Position numbers and translations under genes: made by a program
Assembly (NCBI RefSeq): GCF_014982805.1
Contig: NZ_JADCKC010000001.1
Location: 62,001-126,000 of the forward strand
Reading direction: 5' to 3'
DNA length: 64,000 bases
Source: Gemmiger gallinarum
GTDB lineage: Bacteria; Bacillota; Clostridia; Oscillospirales; Ruminococcaceae
The notes under the pieces: model-generated
What the model saw: only the letters and a program-made list of their open reading frames with translations
What the model was told of the DNA's origin: nothing
Databases searched by the model: none
Shown here: one piece after another, positions 1 to 7,718 of the stretch
How positions within the stretch are numbered: the first letter of the stretch is position 1
How the letters are laid out: each line of letters begins with the position of its first letter

Positions 1-504
1 CTGGACGAGGCTGGCCGGGAAGAATTCCTCTCCCGGTTTGCCCCCGACCCGGCGCGGTCGCTGCTGGGGTTTGCGGTGCTGGGCGGCGTGTTCGGGGAAG
101 GGGTGGACCTGGCGGGCAGCCGTCTCATCGGTGCGGCGGTGGTGGGGCCCGGTCTGCCTCAGGTGGGCGCCCGTCAGGAACAGCTGCGGGACTATTTTGA
201 GCGCACCCGGGGCAGCGGCTTTGATTACGCCTACCGCTATCCCGGCATGAATAAAGTACTCCAGGCTGCGGGCCGGGTCATCCGGACCCCGCAGGACAGG
301 GGAGTGGTCCTGCTCATCGACGACCGGTTTTCTGCGCCGGATTACCGCCGCCTGATGCCGCCCCACTGGTCGCACTTTGCCCCGGTGTACGGCTGCGGGG
401 AACTGTGCGCCGCGCTTGAACAGTTCTGGCGGACAGCCGATGCCGATTCTTCCAATCCGGAAGGGGAGGAACCACCCATGCAAAAGAGTGAACACGACGT
501 ATAA
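1..504 (+). CDS. DinG/Rad3-family ATP-dependent DNA helicase, C-terminal part
   Basis: This reading frame is already open at the first base, so the window holds only the last 167 residues. It has the C-terminal helicase half of the XPD/DinG superfamily 2 group: a GVFGEGVDL element early on, then a YAYRYPGMNK stretch and QAAGRVIRTPQDRG, whose Q-x-x-G-R-x-x-R is helicase motif VI (the arginine finger region). LLIDDRF follows as in other family members. The N-terminal ATPase half with Walker A and the iron-sulfur cysteines is outside the window, so it is not possible to say whether it is a DinG, a YoaA-like or another Rad3-type enzyme. A role in unwinding DNA during repair is known for the family. 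The gene ends about 220 bases before the [FeFe] hydrogenase, which has its own promoter-like sequence. Confidence 0.85.
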   Translation: MDEAGREEFLSRFAPDPARSLLGFAVLGGVFGEGVDLAGSRLIGAAVVGPGLPQVGARQEQLRDYFERTRGSGFDYAYRYPGMNKVLQAAGRVIRTPQDRGVVLLIDDRFSAPDYRRLMPPHWSHFAPVYGCGELCAALEQFWRTADADSSNPEGEEPPMQKSEHDV

Positions 505-606
505 AGAATGGCGCTTGGCCGGGAACCGACGGCCAAAAACAGCACATTACAGCGAAAAAGTGAAGGAGAAAATCCGGAATTTTTGCAATTTTCTGTGGGC
601 AGGGCC

Positions 607-635
607 TTGTAAAACAGATGGTTTCTTGGTAATAT
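607..635 (+). promoter_or_regulatory. Promoter of the [FeFe] hydrogenase gene
   Basis: TTGTAA at 607-612 and TAATAT at 630-635 are separated by 17 bases, with transcription expected to start near 642. This leaves an 80-base leader before the hydrogenase start at 723. No palindrome resembling a Rex or Fnr site was seen between 504 and 722. Confidence 0.5.
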
Positions 636-722
636 TTTAACAGGAGACTGCGTTGCGGCCCGGCGTGTTGGAAGGCGCGGGCGGTGGTCCCCGATAAATT
701 CATGCTGTAAGGAGCTATCAAG

Positions 723-2246
723 ATGAGAGGCATTTACACCCCTGTCACGGATATTCGCCGCAAGGTGTTTACCGAAGTTGCGCGCATGTCCTATGAGGGC
801 GGCGAGTATGCGGATTACGCCAAGCATATGCGTGACCTGCCCTACAAGATCATTCCCGGCGAGGTCGGCCAGCTGCGCAGCAGCATCTTCCTGGAGAGAG
901 CCATTGTCTCCGAGCGTATCCGTCTTGCCATGGGACTTTCTCTGCGTCCTCTGGACGAGAGTGTTCCCGCTTCGGACAATCTGGAGCATAGCATGATCGC
1001 GGACAAGTACTATGAGCCGCCGCTGATCAACGTCATCAAGTTCGCCTGCAACAAGTGCCCGGAAAAGGTCATCAAGGTCACCTCCATGTGCCAGGGCTGC
1101 CTTGCTCATCCCTGCCAGGAAGTCTGCCCCAAAAAGGCCATCAGCTTCCGCAACGGCCGCAGCCATATCGATCAGAGCCTGTGCGTCAAGTGCGGCCGCT
1201 GTGTCAGCACCTGCCCGTACAATGCCATCGTCAAGGTGGAGCGCCCCTGCGCCAAGGCCTGCGGTATGGATGCCATTCATTCCGACAAATACGGCCGTGC
1301 CGAGATCGATTACGACAAGTGCGTATCCTGCGGCATGTGCCTGGTCAACTGCCCCTTCGGCGCCATTGTGGACAAGGGGCAGATCTTCCAGCTCATTCAG
1401 GCCATCAAGCGCGGCGACCGTGTTATTGCCATTGTTGCGCCTGCCTTCATCAACCAGTTCCCCGGCCTGACCCCTGCCAAGCTGCGCGTCGCCATGCAGC
1501 AGCTGGGCTTTGCCGGTGTGTCTGAGGTTGCCGTGGGCGCCGACCTGTGCACCATTGACGAGGCCAAGGACTTCATGGAAGAGGTTCCGGAAAAGCATCC
1601 CTTCATGGGTACGTCCTGCTGCCCGGCCTGGAGCGTTATGGCAAAGAAGCTGTTCCCCCAGTATGCCGATTGCATCAGCATGACCATGACCCCCATGGTG
1701 CTGACTGCCCGTCTTATCAAGCGTTCGGACAAGAATGTCCGTATCTGCTTTGTGGGTCCCTGCTCCGCCAAGAAGCTGGAGGCCAGCCGGCGTACCGTCC
1801 GCAGTGAGGTGGACTTTGTCCTCACCTTCGAGGAACTGATGGGCATGTTTGAGGCCAAGGGCGTTGACTTTGCCTCTCTGCCCGATGACAAGAACGATAC
1901 CTTCGACGACGCCAGCGGTGACGGCCGTGGTTTCGCGGTGTCCGGCGGCGTTGCTCAGGCAGTGGTCAATGCCATCCACAAGCTGGAACCCGACCGCGAG
2001 GTCAAGGTCGCTTCTGCCCAGGGCCTGGCGGAATGCCGTAAGATGATGATGATGGCTAAGGCCGGCAAGTATAACGGCTACCTGTTGGAAGGCATGGCCT
2101 GCCCGGGCGGCTGCATTGCCGGTGCGGGCACCATCGCAGACCCGGCCAAGAGCGCTGCCATGCTGGCCAAGTACAAGGCCCAGGCGCCCAAGCAGTCTGC
2201 ACTGGATACCGAATACAAGGATACTCTGGACTACCTGAAATACTGA
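723..2246 (+). CDS. [FeFe] hydrogenase, monomeric group B type
   Basis: A 507-residue iron hydrogenase that reduces protons or oxidises H2 at an H-cluster, probably with ferredoxin as partner. The three H-cluster motifs are present: TSCCPAW (297-303), GPCSAKK (345-351) and EGMACPGGCIAGAG (456-469). The second motif begins GPC rather than the MPC of classical group A enzymes and the third ends GAG; both fit the group B class, whose physiological role is still poorly known. Upstream are cysteine sets for several [4Fe-4S] clusters (C123/C126/C131/C135, C154/C157/C160/C164, C200/C203/C206/C210). The N-terminal 100 residues have no recognised domain. There is no signal peptide, so it is cytoplasmic. 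The HydE, HydF and HydG maturases are not in the window. An AAGGAG-like site precedes the ATG. It is followed by a strong terminator and appears to be a single-gene unit. Confidence 0.93.
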   Translation: MRGIYTPVTDIRRKVFTEVARMSYEGGEYADYAKHMRDLPYKIIPGEVGQLRSSIFLERAIVSERIRLAMGLSLRPLDESVPASDNLEHSMIADKYYEPPLINVIKFACNKCPEKVIKVTSMCQGCLAHPCQEVCPKKAISFRNGRSHIDQSLCVKCGRCVSTCPYNAIVKVERPCAKACGMDAIHSDKYGRAEIDYDKCVSCGMCLVNCPFGAIVDKGQIFQLIQAIKRGDRVIAIVAPAFINQFPGLTPAKLRVAMQQLGFAGVSEVAVGADLCTIDEAKDFMEEVPEKHPFMGTSCCPAWSVMAKKLFPQYADCISMTMTPMVLTARLIKRSDKNVRICFVGPCSAKKLEASRRTVRSEVDFVLTFEELMGMFEAKGVDFASLPDDKNDTFDDASGDGRGFAVSGGVAQAVVNAIHKLEPDREVKVASAQGLAECRKMMMMAKAGKYNGYLLEGMACPGGCIAGAGTIADPAKSAAMLAKYKAQAPKQSALDTEYKDTLDYLKY

Positions 2247-2359
2247 TCCGTTTCCCGGCACCTCCGGAACGGAAATCCCATACAAACGGCGCAGCGGTCG
2301 GAAAATGCCATGCAATTCCGGCCGCTGCGCCGTCTGGTTTGCAGTAAAACAGCATGCAA

Positions 2360-2401
2360 AAAGCCCCTGCACGGGAGGAGTTCCTCTCGTGCAGGGGCTT
2401 T
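2360..2401. terminator. Bidirectional terminator between convergent genes
   Basis: A 19-base-pair stem (2360-2378 with 2383-2401, one G-U pair) closes a four-base loop. It starts with AAA and ends with TTT, so it can end both the hydrogenase transcript and the minus-strand ABC operon. Confidence 0.85.
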
Positions 2402-2454
2402 GCTTTCCTCAGGGGAAAGCACTGGAAAAACACCGGCTGCCGGCCGGAAAGAAG

Positions 2455-3432
2455 TTAATCCGAGGTGTCGGTGGCTTCCTCGGCGGTCTCGGGAGTCTCC
2501 GCCTTGAGGGCATCTTTTGTCTGGGCAAAGGCGGTGAGATGGTTGCTGTCGATCTCATACACAACGCCGTCCGCGGTGGATGCCGTCATGTAGGCGACGC
2601 CCGAATCCTCGGCGGATGTGGTGCCGAAGACGCAGCGCACCGTGCTGCCGTCCTCGGAAGTGACCGTCACAATGGCGTTGGGGGTATCCAGCCCGTACTC
2701 GCTGTCCGCACCCGGCTGAGTGATGCTCCACTGGGATTCCAGCGAGCAGATGGTGTTGACCATCCGTTTGACATCATCCTGGTCGAGAGCGTAGTCCGGG
2801 TCGCTGTCCAGTGTCCAGGTCTCATCGTCCAGGGTGAAGGAGAGGGTCTCGGTGCCGGTCTCCAGTGTCAGGGCCGTGATGTCGCTGGACTCAAAGTCGG
2901 TGATGGCCTGTGCCTTGTACAGCTGTCTGGGAGTCTTGCACAGCGACGACAGGTTGGAAGTAGAAATGGTATACACCGGACCGTCCTCGCTCAGGCGGGC
3001 GTAGTAGGAGTCGGTCATGCTGTTCTGGTCGCCCACAGTCAGGGTGTAGCTGTCCTCACCGGCAGTTAAGGAAATGCTCATCTCGGGGGTGGCGAAGCCC
3101 ATGGAGCCCACATCGGCATCCTCGCTCAGCTCCCGCAGAGCGGTCATGCCGGTAATGTTGTCCGCCAGCTCACTCACCACATCCTGGTCGATGGGGAGCA
3201 GTGTGTCGCTGTCCAGGGTCCACACGCCGTCATCGCCCTTGGTCAGGGACACATCATTGTCGCCGTCCTGATAGGCAATGGTGGTGAGGCTGTCGCTGGA
3301 TACGCTGAACAGCGGGATGCCGGTATCCTCCTCCGCATCGCTGCCAAAGATGCTCAGCAGAGCCAGCAGCAGGGCCAGCACCACCACGACACCTGCCAGA
3401 ATGCAGAGGGGAAGAAGTTTCTTTTTATTCAT
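2455..3432 (-). CDS. DUF4340 membrane-anchored protein of the ABC operon
   Basis: A 325-residue protein with one N-terminal membrane anchor (about residues 5-30, after a KKK run). The large Asp/Ser/Thr-rich extracytoplasmic part shows two similar halves, each with an LTxxxGxxxxSLTxxDxxWTLD-like repeat pattern (around residues 50-80 and 190-215). This is the DUF4340 architecture, which is found next to GldG-like proteins in gliding-type ABC exporters. It ends in an acidic Thr/Glu/Asp tail. It is the last gene of a four-gene minus-strand operon, 27 bases after the GldG-like gene. Its biochemical role is unknown; an accessory subunit on the outer face of the transporter is an inference from position and topology. 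Confidence 0.75.
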   Translation of the reverse strand: MNKKKLLPLCILAGVVVVLALLLALLSIFGSDAEEDTGIPLFSVSSDSLTTIAYQDGDNDVSLTKGDDGVWTLDSDTLLPIDQDVVSELADNITGMTALRELSEDADVGSMGFATPEMSISLTAGEDSYTLTVGDQNSMTDSYYARLSEDGPVYTISTSNLSSLCKTPRQLYKAQAITDFESSDITALTLETGTETLSFTLDDETWTLDSDPDYALDQDDVKRMVNTICSLESQWSITQPGADSEYGLDTPNAIVTVTSEDGSTVRCVFGTTSAEDSGVAYMTASTADGVVYEIDSNHLTAFAQTKDALKAETPETAEEATDTSD

Positions 3433-3459
3433 GCAAGTGCCTCCTTGGCTGAGTAGAAC

Positions 3460-4923
3460 TTATCTGCGGCGGCGCAGGATAAACACCGCAACGCCGATGA
3501 CAATGCAGGCAACGGGCACAACGATCACAAACAGCAGACCAAGGCCGGTCACCGCGGTGGAAGGAACGGTCAGGTAGGTGGCGTTCATGCTCTTGGCGTC
3601 AATGACGACGGCATTTTCCTCCCCGTTAAGCCAATTGATGATGCTGCCCAGGAACTGGGAATTGCCGCCCGATACCATCTGGTCGATTTCGGATACAAAG
3701 ATGTTGGCGCAGTTGACCCATACGATCTGAGCACCGGTGGATTCACTCTCTGCGGCCACAGCGGGGTAGAAGGGGCCGTCGGGGTCGTTGGCCCCCTGAG
3801 AGGCGGTTTCAGCGGTGGCGTAATCCTGCATGGCGTAGGAAGAGGAACTGGTAGACAGCAGATTGGTGTAGGTAATGTCCTCATTTTCGCTGTCGGTCAG
3901 AATGCCCTGGGCCACGGGGGTAAAGACCATCATGCCGTCGGTCATGCCGGAGGTGATGTCGTTGGACACCACATCAGGCAGCAGATAGGTGGAGGAGTAG
4001 CGATAGGCAAAATGGTTGGGGTCGTTTTCAATCACCAGGCCGGACTGACGGGTCATGCCGTACTCGGCCATCAGAGCATCCAGATTGGGGGTGTCGTACT
4101 CCAGACCGGTGGTGATGAGCAGCTTGCCGCCGTTTTGCAGATAGCTGCGCAGCAGATCAATGGTGTCGCTGGTGTAGTCCACCTGGGGCGCGTTGATGAG
4201 GATGGCGGAGGCATCCTCCGGGATGGAACCGGCCGAGAGCAGGTTGAGGCTTTCAACGGAGACATTGGAGTTTTCCAGCGTTTCGGTAAAGTCGGAGGAC
4301 AGCTCGGTCTCACCGTGGCCGCTCATCTGGTAGAGCACATAGGCGCTGTCGCTGGTGACGCGGGCAATGCCGCTGGTCAGGGCGGACTCCGCTGCAAAAT
4401 TGAGGGAGTAGGAGCCGGTGGTGTAGTAGTCGGAGTAGTCGGCCTCGTACATGTTGTAGTAATCGACAACAGTGGATTTGTCGCCGCAGACCAGGATGAC
4501 GCTGGAGCTGGAAGCATCCTGGGCATCATACTGCTGGGCAAAGGTGGGGTAGAGGGCGGGGTCGCGCTGCTGCCAGGTAAAGTGAGAGCTCTCACCGGCA
4601 TAGCGGTCCAGCAGACGGGTGATGTTGGAGTCCTCGTTGCCGGTCTCTGCCAGATAATAGGCGGTGACATCCTGATCCAGAGAGGCCAGCATGGACTTGG
4701 AGGTGTCGCTCAGGGTGAACAGGCCGGAGGAGGAGATATCCAGCTCGGTATATTTGGTGGGCAGGGCACCCACCACCAGGTTGATGAGAATGACAGCCGC
4801 CAGCACAATGACGGTGATGGCCGTGGCATAGGCACCGTTTTTCAGCACGCGCACGCTGCCGGCCTTCTGTTCTGCGGTCTGTGCAGGACGTGCGGGTTCG
4901 TTTTTCTTGTGAAACAGTTTCAT
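3460..4923 (-). CDS. GldG-family ABC exporter auxiliary protein
   Basis: A 487-residue protein with a membrane helix near residues 36-58, a long extracytoplasmic region and a second helix near 458-480 followed by RRRR at the very C-terminus. This topology and the content match the GldG/ABC-transporter auxiliary family. The central part has a Rossmann-like segment containing ILINAPQVDYT and LLRSYLQNGGKLLITTG, which resembles the DUF4350 or glutamine-amidotransferase-like fold of this family. Bacteroidetes GldG works with GldA and GldF in gliding; in Firmicutes the substrate is unknown. It is flanked by the permease (23 bases upstream) and the DUF4340 gene, so it is probably part of one membrane complex. 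Confidence 0.78.
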   Translation of the reverse strand: MKLFHKKNEPARPAQTAEQKAGSVRVLKNGAYATAITVIVLAAVILINLVVGALPTKYTELDISSSGLFTLSDTSKSMLASLDQDVTAYYLAETGNEDSNITRLLDRYAGESSHFTWQQRDPALYPTFAQQYDAQDASSSSVILVCGDKSTVVDYYNMYEADYSDYYTTGSYSLNFAAESALTSGIARVTSDSAYVLYQMSGHGETELSSDFTETLENSNVSVESLNLLSAGSIPEDASAILINAPQVDYTSDTIDLLRSYLQNGGKLLITTGLEYDTPNLDALMAEYGMTRQSGLVIENDPNHFAYRYSSTYLLPDVVSNDITSGMTDGMMVFTPVAQGILTDSENEDITYTNLLSTSSSSYAMQDYATAETASQGANDPDGPFYPAVAAESESTGAQIVWVNCANIFVSEIDQMVSGGNSQFLGSIINWLNGEENAVVIDAKSMNATYLTVPSTAVTGLGLLFVIVVPVACIVIGVAVFILRRRR

Positions 4924-4946
4924 GGTGTATCGTTCCCTCCTTTGCC

Positions 4947-5810
4947 TTAGTTCCAGCGGCGGCGTTCCAGCGCCTGACCGGTCAGAAACAGGAACAATGC
5001 GATGACGGAGAGATAGTAGATCACGCCCGAAAGGGTGAACATGCCGCTGACGAACTCGATGAAGGGATCAAACAGGGCAAGGGCGTCGAGGCCCTGGTTG
5101 AAGGCAGTCAGAAGCCAGGCGGGGCGCAGCTTGAACAGCAGCACCAGTACCACCGCACCCACGCAGAAGACCGCGCTGCCCGCGGTGACGTTTTTGCACA
5201 GCAGGCCAACAAGGACAGCAGCCACGGCCAGAATCACACAGAAAACGATGAAGGCCATGGTATTGCCGCTGGTGAAGAGCGTTTGAATGCTGTTGATCAT
5301 GTAGCAGACCAGCAGGGCACCGAAGGTGGCCAGGTAGGAGATAATCTGGTTTTCGGTCAGGGCCGAGATGCAGGTGCCGATGGCAATGCAGGCGGCGCCC
5401 ACAAGGAAGTATCCGAACAGAGCGGCATAGCAGCTGAGGAAGGATACAGAGCCGAAGAGGCTCAGGATCAGCGGCATGACGCAGGCAGCAGCCACGGGCA
5501 CGGCAAAGACGGCCAGCTGGGCAAAGTATTTGCCCAGCACGATGGAGGGGATTCCCACAGGGCTGGTGAGCAGCAGCTGATCGGTTTTGTTGCGCCGCTC
5601 GTCGGCAAAGCTGCGCATGGACAGGGCGGGCAGCACAAACAGCATGACCAGCGAGGTGGAATACAATGCCGTTGCAAAGTCCGGCGAGGCATAGACCAGG
5701 TTGTTGGCTGTGTAATACAGAGAGATAAAAGCAAAGATGGCCGCAATGACGACATAGCCGATCATGCCGGTAAAATAGCTTTTGACCTCACGCTTGAAGA
5801 TCGCTTTCAC
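4947..5810 (-). CDS. ABC-2 type permease (GldF-like)
   Basis: A 287-residue integral membrane protein with about six hydrophobic spans. It begins FKREVKSYF, the amphipathic coupling helix typical of ABC-2 permeases, and carries SFADERRNKTDQLLLTSP, the conserved cytoplasmic loop of the GldF/NosY-like group. It sits two bases behind the ATPase gene stop and just ahead of the GldG-like gene, so the four genes should be co-transcribed and translationally coupled. The exported substrate is unknown. Confidence 0.85.
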   Translation of the reverse strand: MKAIFKREVKSYFTGMIGYVVIAAIFAFISLYYTANNLVYASPDFATALYSTSLVMLFVLPALSMRSFADERRNKTDQLLLTSPVGIPSIVLGKYFAQLAVFAVPVAAACVMPLILSLFGSVSFLSCYAALFGYFLVGAACIAIGTCISALTENQIISYLATFGALLVCYMINSIQTLFTSGNTMAFIVFCVILAVAAVLVGLLCKNVTAGSAVFCVGAVVLVLLFKLRPAWLLTAFNQGLDALALFDPFIEFVSGMFTLSGVIYYLSVIALFLFLTGQALERRRWN

Positions 5811-5812
5811 GG

Positions 5813-6967
5813 TTACTCGCCCTCCTTTCCGTCTGCTGCGGCGTCGGCGGAGGTGTCGGCAGCTTCGGCAGGTGCATCAGCGTCCGGCGCCTGGGCCTGC
5901 GGCTGTTCCGCCTCTGCCGGACTCTCCGGGGCAGAGGACGGCACGGCCTCTTCGGCGGTGGAGGCGGTATCTTCCGTGCTGTCCGTGGGCGCTTCTTTGC
6001 CGGAACCCTCTGTCCCGGCCATATCGGTGTTTTCGGTCAGCTGCAGGAAGACATCCTCCAGACTCATGGTCTGGCTGGACAGAGACAGCAGTGGGCAGCC
6101 CGCATCGGCCAAGGCCTTGGACAGGGCGGCGCGCAGGTCGCTTCCGGCGGCACTGGAGGCGGTAAAGCTGACCTCGTCGCCCTTTTCGGCGGTGATCTGC
6201 ACATTGGTCAGCCCGTCAACACTTTCGGCGGCAGCCACGACGGCATCCCGGCCGCCCAGTGCCGTAGCCGCAATGACACCCTGGGCAGCCAGCCGCCCGG
6301 CCAGCTCCTCAGGGGTGCCCTGTGCCACCAGCTTGCCGTGGGCGATGATGAGAACCTGGTCGCAGACCGCCTGGACCTCGCTCAGGATATGGCTGGAGAG
6401 GATAACGGTGTGGGTTTTGCCCAGATCATGGATCAGGGAGCGGATCTCGATCATCTGGGCAGGGTCCAGACCGACGGTGGGCTCATCCAGAATGATGATC
6501 TTCGGATCGCCCAAAAGGGTGGCGGCAACGCCCACGCGCTGCCGATAGCCTTTGGACAGATTGCGGATCAGCCGGTTCTGCATGCTTTCCAGACCGGTGC
6601 GGCCGGAGGCACGCTCAATGCTTTCCAGGCGGGCGGCCTTGGGGCGGACACCCTTTAGCTCAGCCACAAACATCAGGTATTCCCGTACCGTCATGTCGGT
6701 GTACAGCGGGGGCTGTTCCGGCAGGTAGCCGATGCAGGACTTGGCTTCCCGGGGCTCCTCCATAATATCGTGGCCGTCGATTTTGACGGTGCCGCTGGTT
6801 GCTGAAAGATATCCGGTGATCACGTTCATGGTGGTGGATTTACCGGCGCCGTTGGGACCCAGCAAACCGTAAATGCAGCCGTCTTCCACGGTGAAGCTGA
6901 TGTCGTCCACCGCGCAGTGGTTGCCATAGCGCTTTGTCAGATGATTGACTTCGATCAAAGCACACAC
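5813..6967 (-). CDS. ABC exporter ATPase with long acidic C-terminal tail
   Basis: A GldA/CcmA-type ATP-binding subunit. Counting from the GTG start it has Walker A GPNGAGKS (37-44), the signature LSKGYRQR (137-144), Walker B IIILDEP (157-163) and the H-loop LSSH. After residue about 305 the protein continues as some 80 residues of low-complexity Ala/Glu/Ser/Pro/Asp sequence, predicted disordered, which most relatives lack. The GTG at 6965-6967 lies only one base from AGGAG; a TTG at 6956-6958 is about ten bases from it and gives the usual family N-terminus MIEVNHLTKRYG, so the true start may be the TTG. It is the first gene of the operon. Confidence 0.88.
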   Translation of the reverse strand: MCALIEVNHLTKRYGNHCAVDDISFTVEDGCIYGLLGPNGAGKSTTMNVITGYLSATSGTVKIDGHDIMEEPREAKSCIGYLPEQPPLYTDMTVREYLMFVAELKGVRPKAARLESIERASGRTGLESMQNRLIRNLSKGYRQRVGVAATLLGDPKIIILDEPTVGLDPAQMIEIRSLIHDLGKTHTVILSSHILSEVQAVCDQVLIIAHGKLVAQGTPEELAGRLAAQGVIAATALGGRDAVVAAAESVDGLTNVQITAEKGDEVSFTASSAAGSDLRAALSKALADAGCPLLSLSSQTMSLEDVFLQLTENTDMAGTEGSGKEAPTDSTEDTASTAEEAVPSSAPESPAEAEQPQAQAPDADAPAEAADTSADAAADGKEGE

Positions 6968-7038
6968 TCTCCTTTTCTCGATCTGACAGGTACCGGCACA
7001 CTTGTCCGGGGATCTCTGCCGATACCAATCTATGGGCG

Positions 7039-7044
7039 ATTATA
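7039..7044 (-). promoter_or_regulatory. Candidate -10 box for the ABC exporter operon
   Basis: A perfect TATAAT is read on the minus strand about 75 bases before the ATPase gene. No good -35 lies at 16-18 bases; TTGTCC at 7067-7072 is 22 bases away. That would fit a promoter needing an activator. Confidence 0.4.
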
Positions 7045-7094
7045 GGAGCCATTTGTGAAAGTTTTGGGACAATTCTGGGGCAGTCCTTTGAAGT

Positions 7095-7114
7095 TGTGTG
7101 AAATCCTTCACACA
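7095..7114. promoter_or_regulatory. Palindromic operator, Crp/Fnr- or Rex-like
   Basis: Perfect eight-base arms, TGTGTGAA and TTCACACA, flank a four-base spacer ATCC. The core TGTGA-N6-TCACA equals the classical Crp consensus. The same bases match 12 of 14 positions of the Rex consensus TTGTGAA-N4-TTCACAA. It lies in the 370-base non-coding interval between the divergent ABC operon and acpS, upstream of the TATAAT at 7039-7044. Two Crp/Fnr-family regulators are encoded in this window, so a Crp-type owner is plausible. Confidence 0.55.
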
Positions 7115-7334
7115 TTTTCGTCACCTGACGGGCAGGTGTCCTCCCACTCGACAAGATCCGGCGGTTTTGTGCCGGATGTGTGGGAACATGGTCCGGAGCA
7201 CTTGCGCTGCCCGGGACAGGAAAACGCTTCCTGTTCCGGGCGGCGGGGTATCTTTTCCTCCGGCAGCATGGTACAATGTAAAAAATGCCGAAAAACCGGA
7301 TTCGCACCCGGCGGGTGTGAGGGAGGAAAATAAT

Positions 7335-7718
7335 TTGATTTTAGGAATTGGAACCGATCTGTGTGAAGTGGCACGGATGGAAAAAAGCCTGCAAAGGGAC
7401 CACTTTTTGCAGCGGGTGTTTTCCCCGGGGGAGCGGGAACTGATCCAGGCCCGCCAGGGCAAGGCCCGGGCAGAGACGGCGGCGGCCAACTTTGCCGCCA
7501 AGGAAGCGTTCCTCAAGGCCTGCGGCGTGGGGCTGGGGGGCTTTGCTCTGGCGGAGATCGGCGTGCTGCGCCAGGCGTCCGGCGCACCCTGCTATGTCCT
7601 GGAAGGCTGCGCTGCAAAATGGGCGGAGGAAAACTACGTGACGGTGCATCTGTCCCTGACCCATGAGGCGGGGCTGGCCTGTGCCTTTGCGGTACTGGAA
7701 CAGACAGGAGGCGTGTGA
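7335..7718 (+). CDS. acpS: Holo-[acyl-carrier-protein] synthase
   Basis: Transfers the 4'-phosphopantetheine arm of coenzyme A to the serine of acyl carrier protein, activating it for fatty acid synthesis. The 127-residue product has the two family motifs: GIGTDLCEVARM at the N-terminus (the Asp binds magnesium) and NFAAKEAFLKACG (the Glu and Lys are catalytic). A SLTHE segment lies near the C-terminus. The start is taken as TTG at 7335, because GGGAGG at 7321-7326 is eight bases before it and family members begin a few residues before GIGTD; the frame stays open upstream but no site supports it. The following acyltransferase overlaps its stop codon by one base. In Bacillus subtilis acpS also lies upstream of the EndoA toxin gene. 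Confidence 0.93.
   Translation: MILGIGTDLCEVARMEKSLQRDHFLQRVFSPGERELIQARQGKARAETAAANFAAKEAFLKACGVGLGGFALAEIGVLRQASGAPCYVLEGCAAKWAEENYVTVHLSLTHEAGLACAFAVLEQTGGV

Noticed and set aside
342-2372. Long minus-strand open frame opposite the [FeFe] hydrogenase
   Set aside because: It is the antisense shadow of a G+C-rich gene; its product shows no family features, and the plus-strand enzyme is unambiguous.
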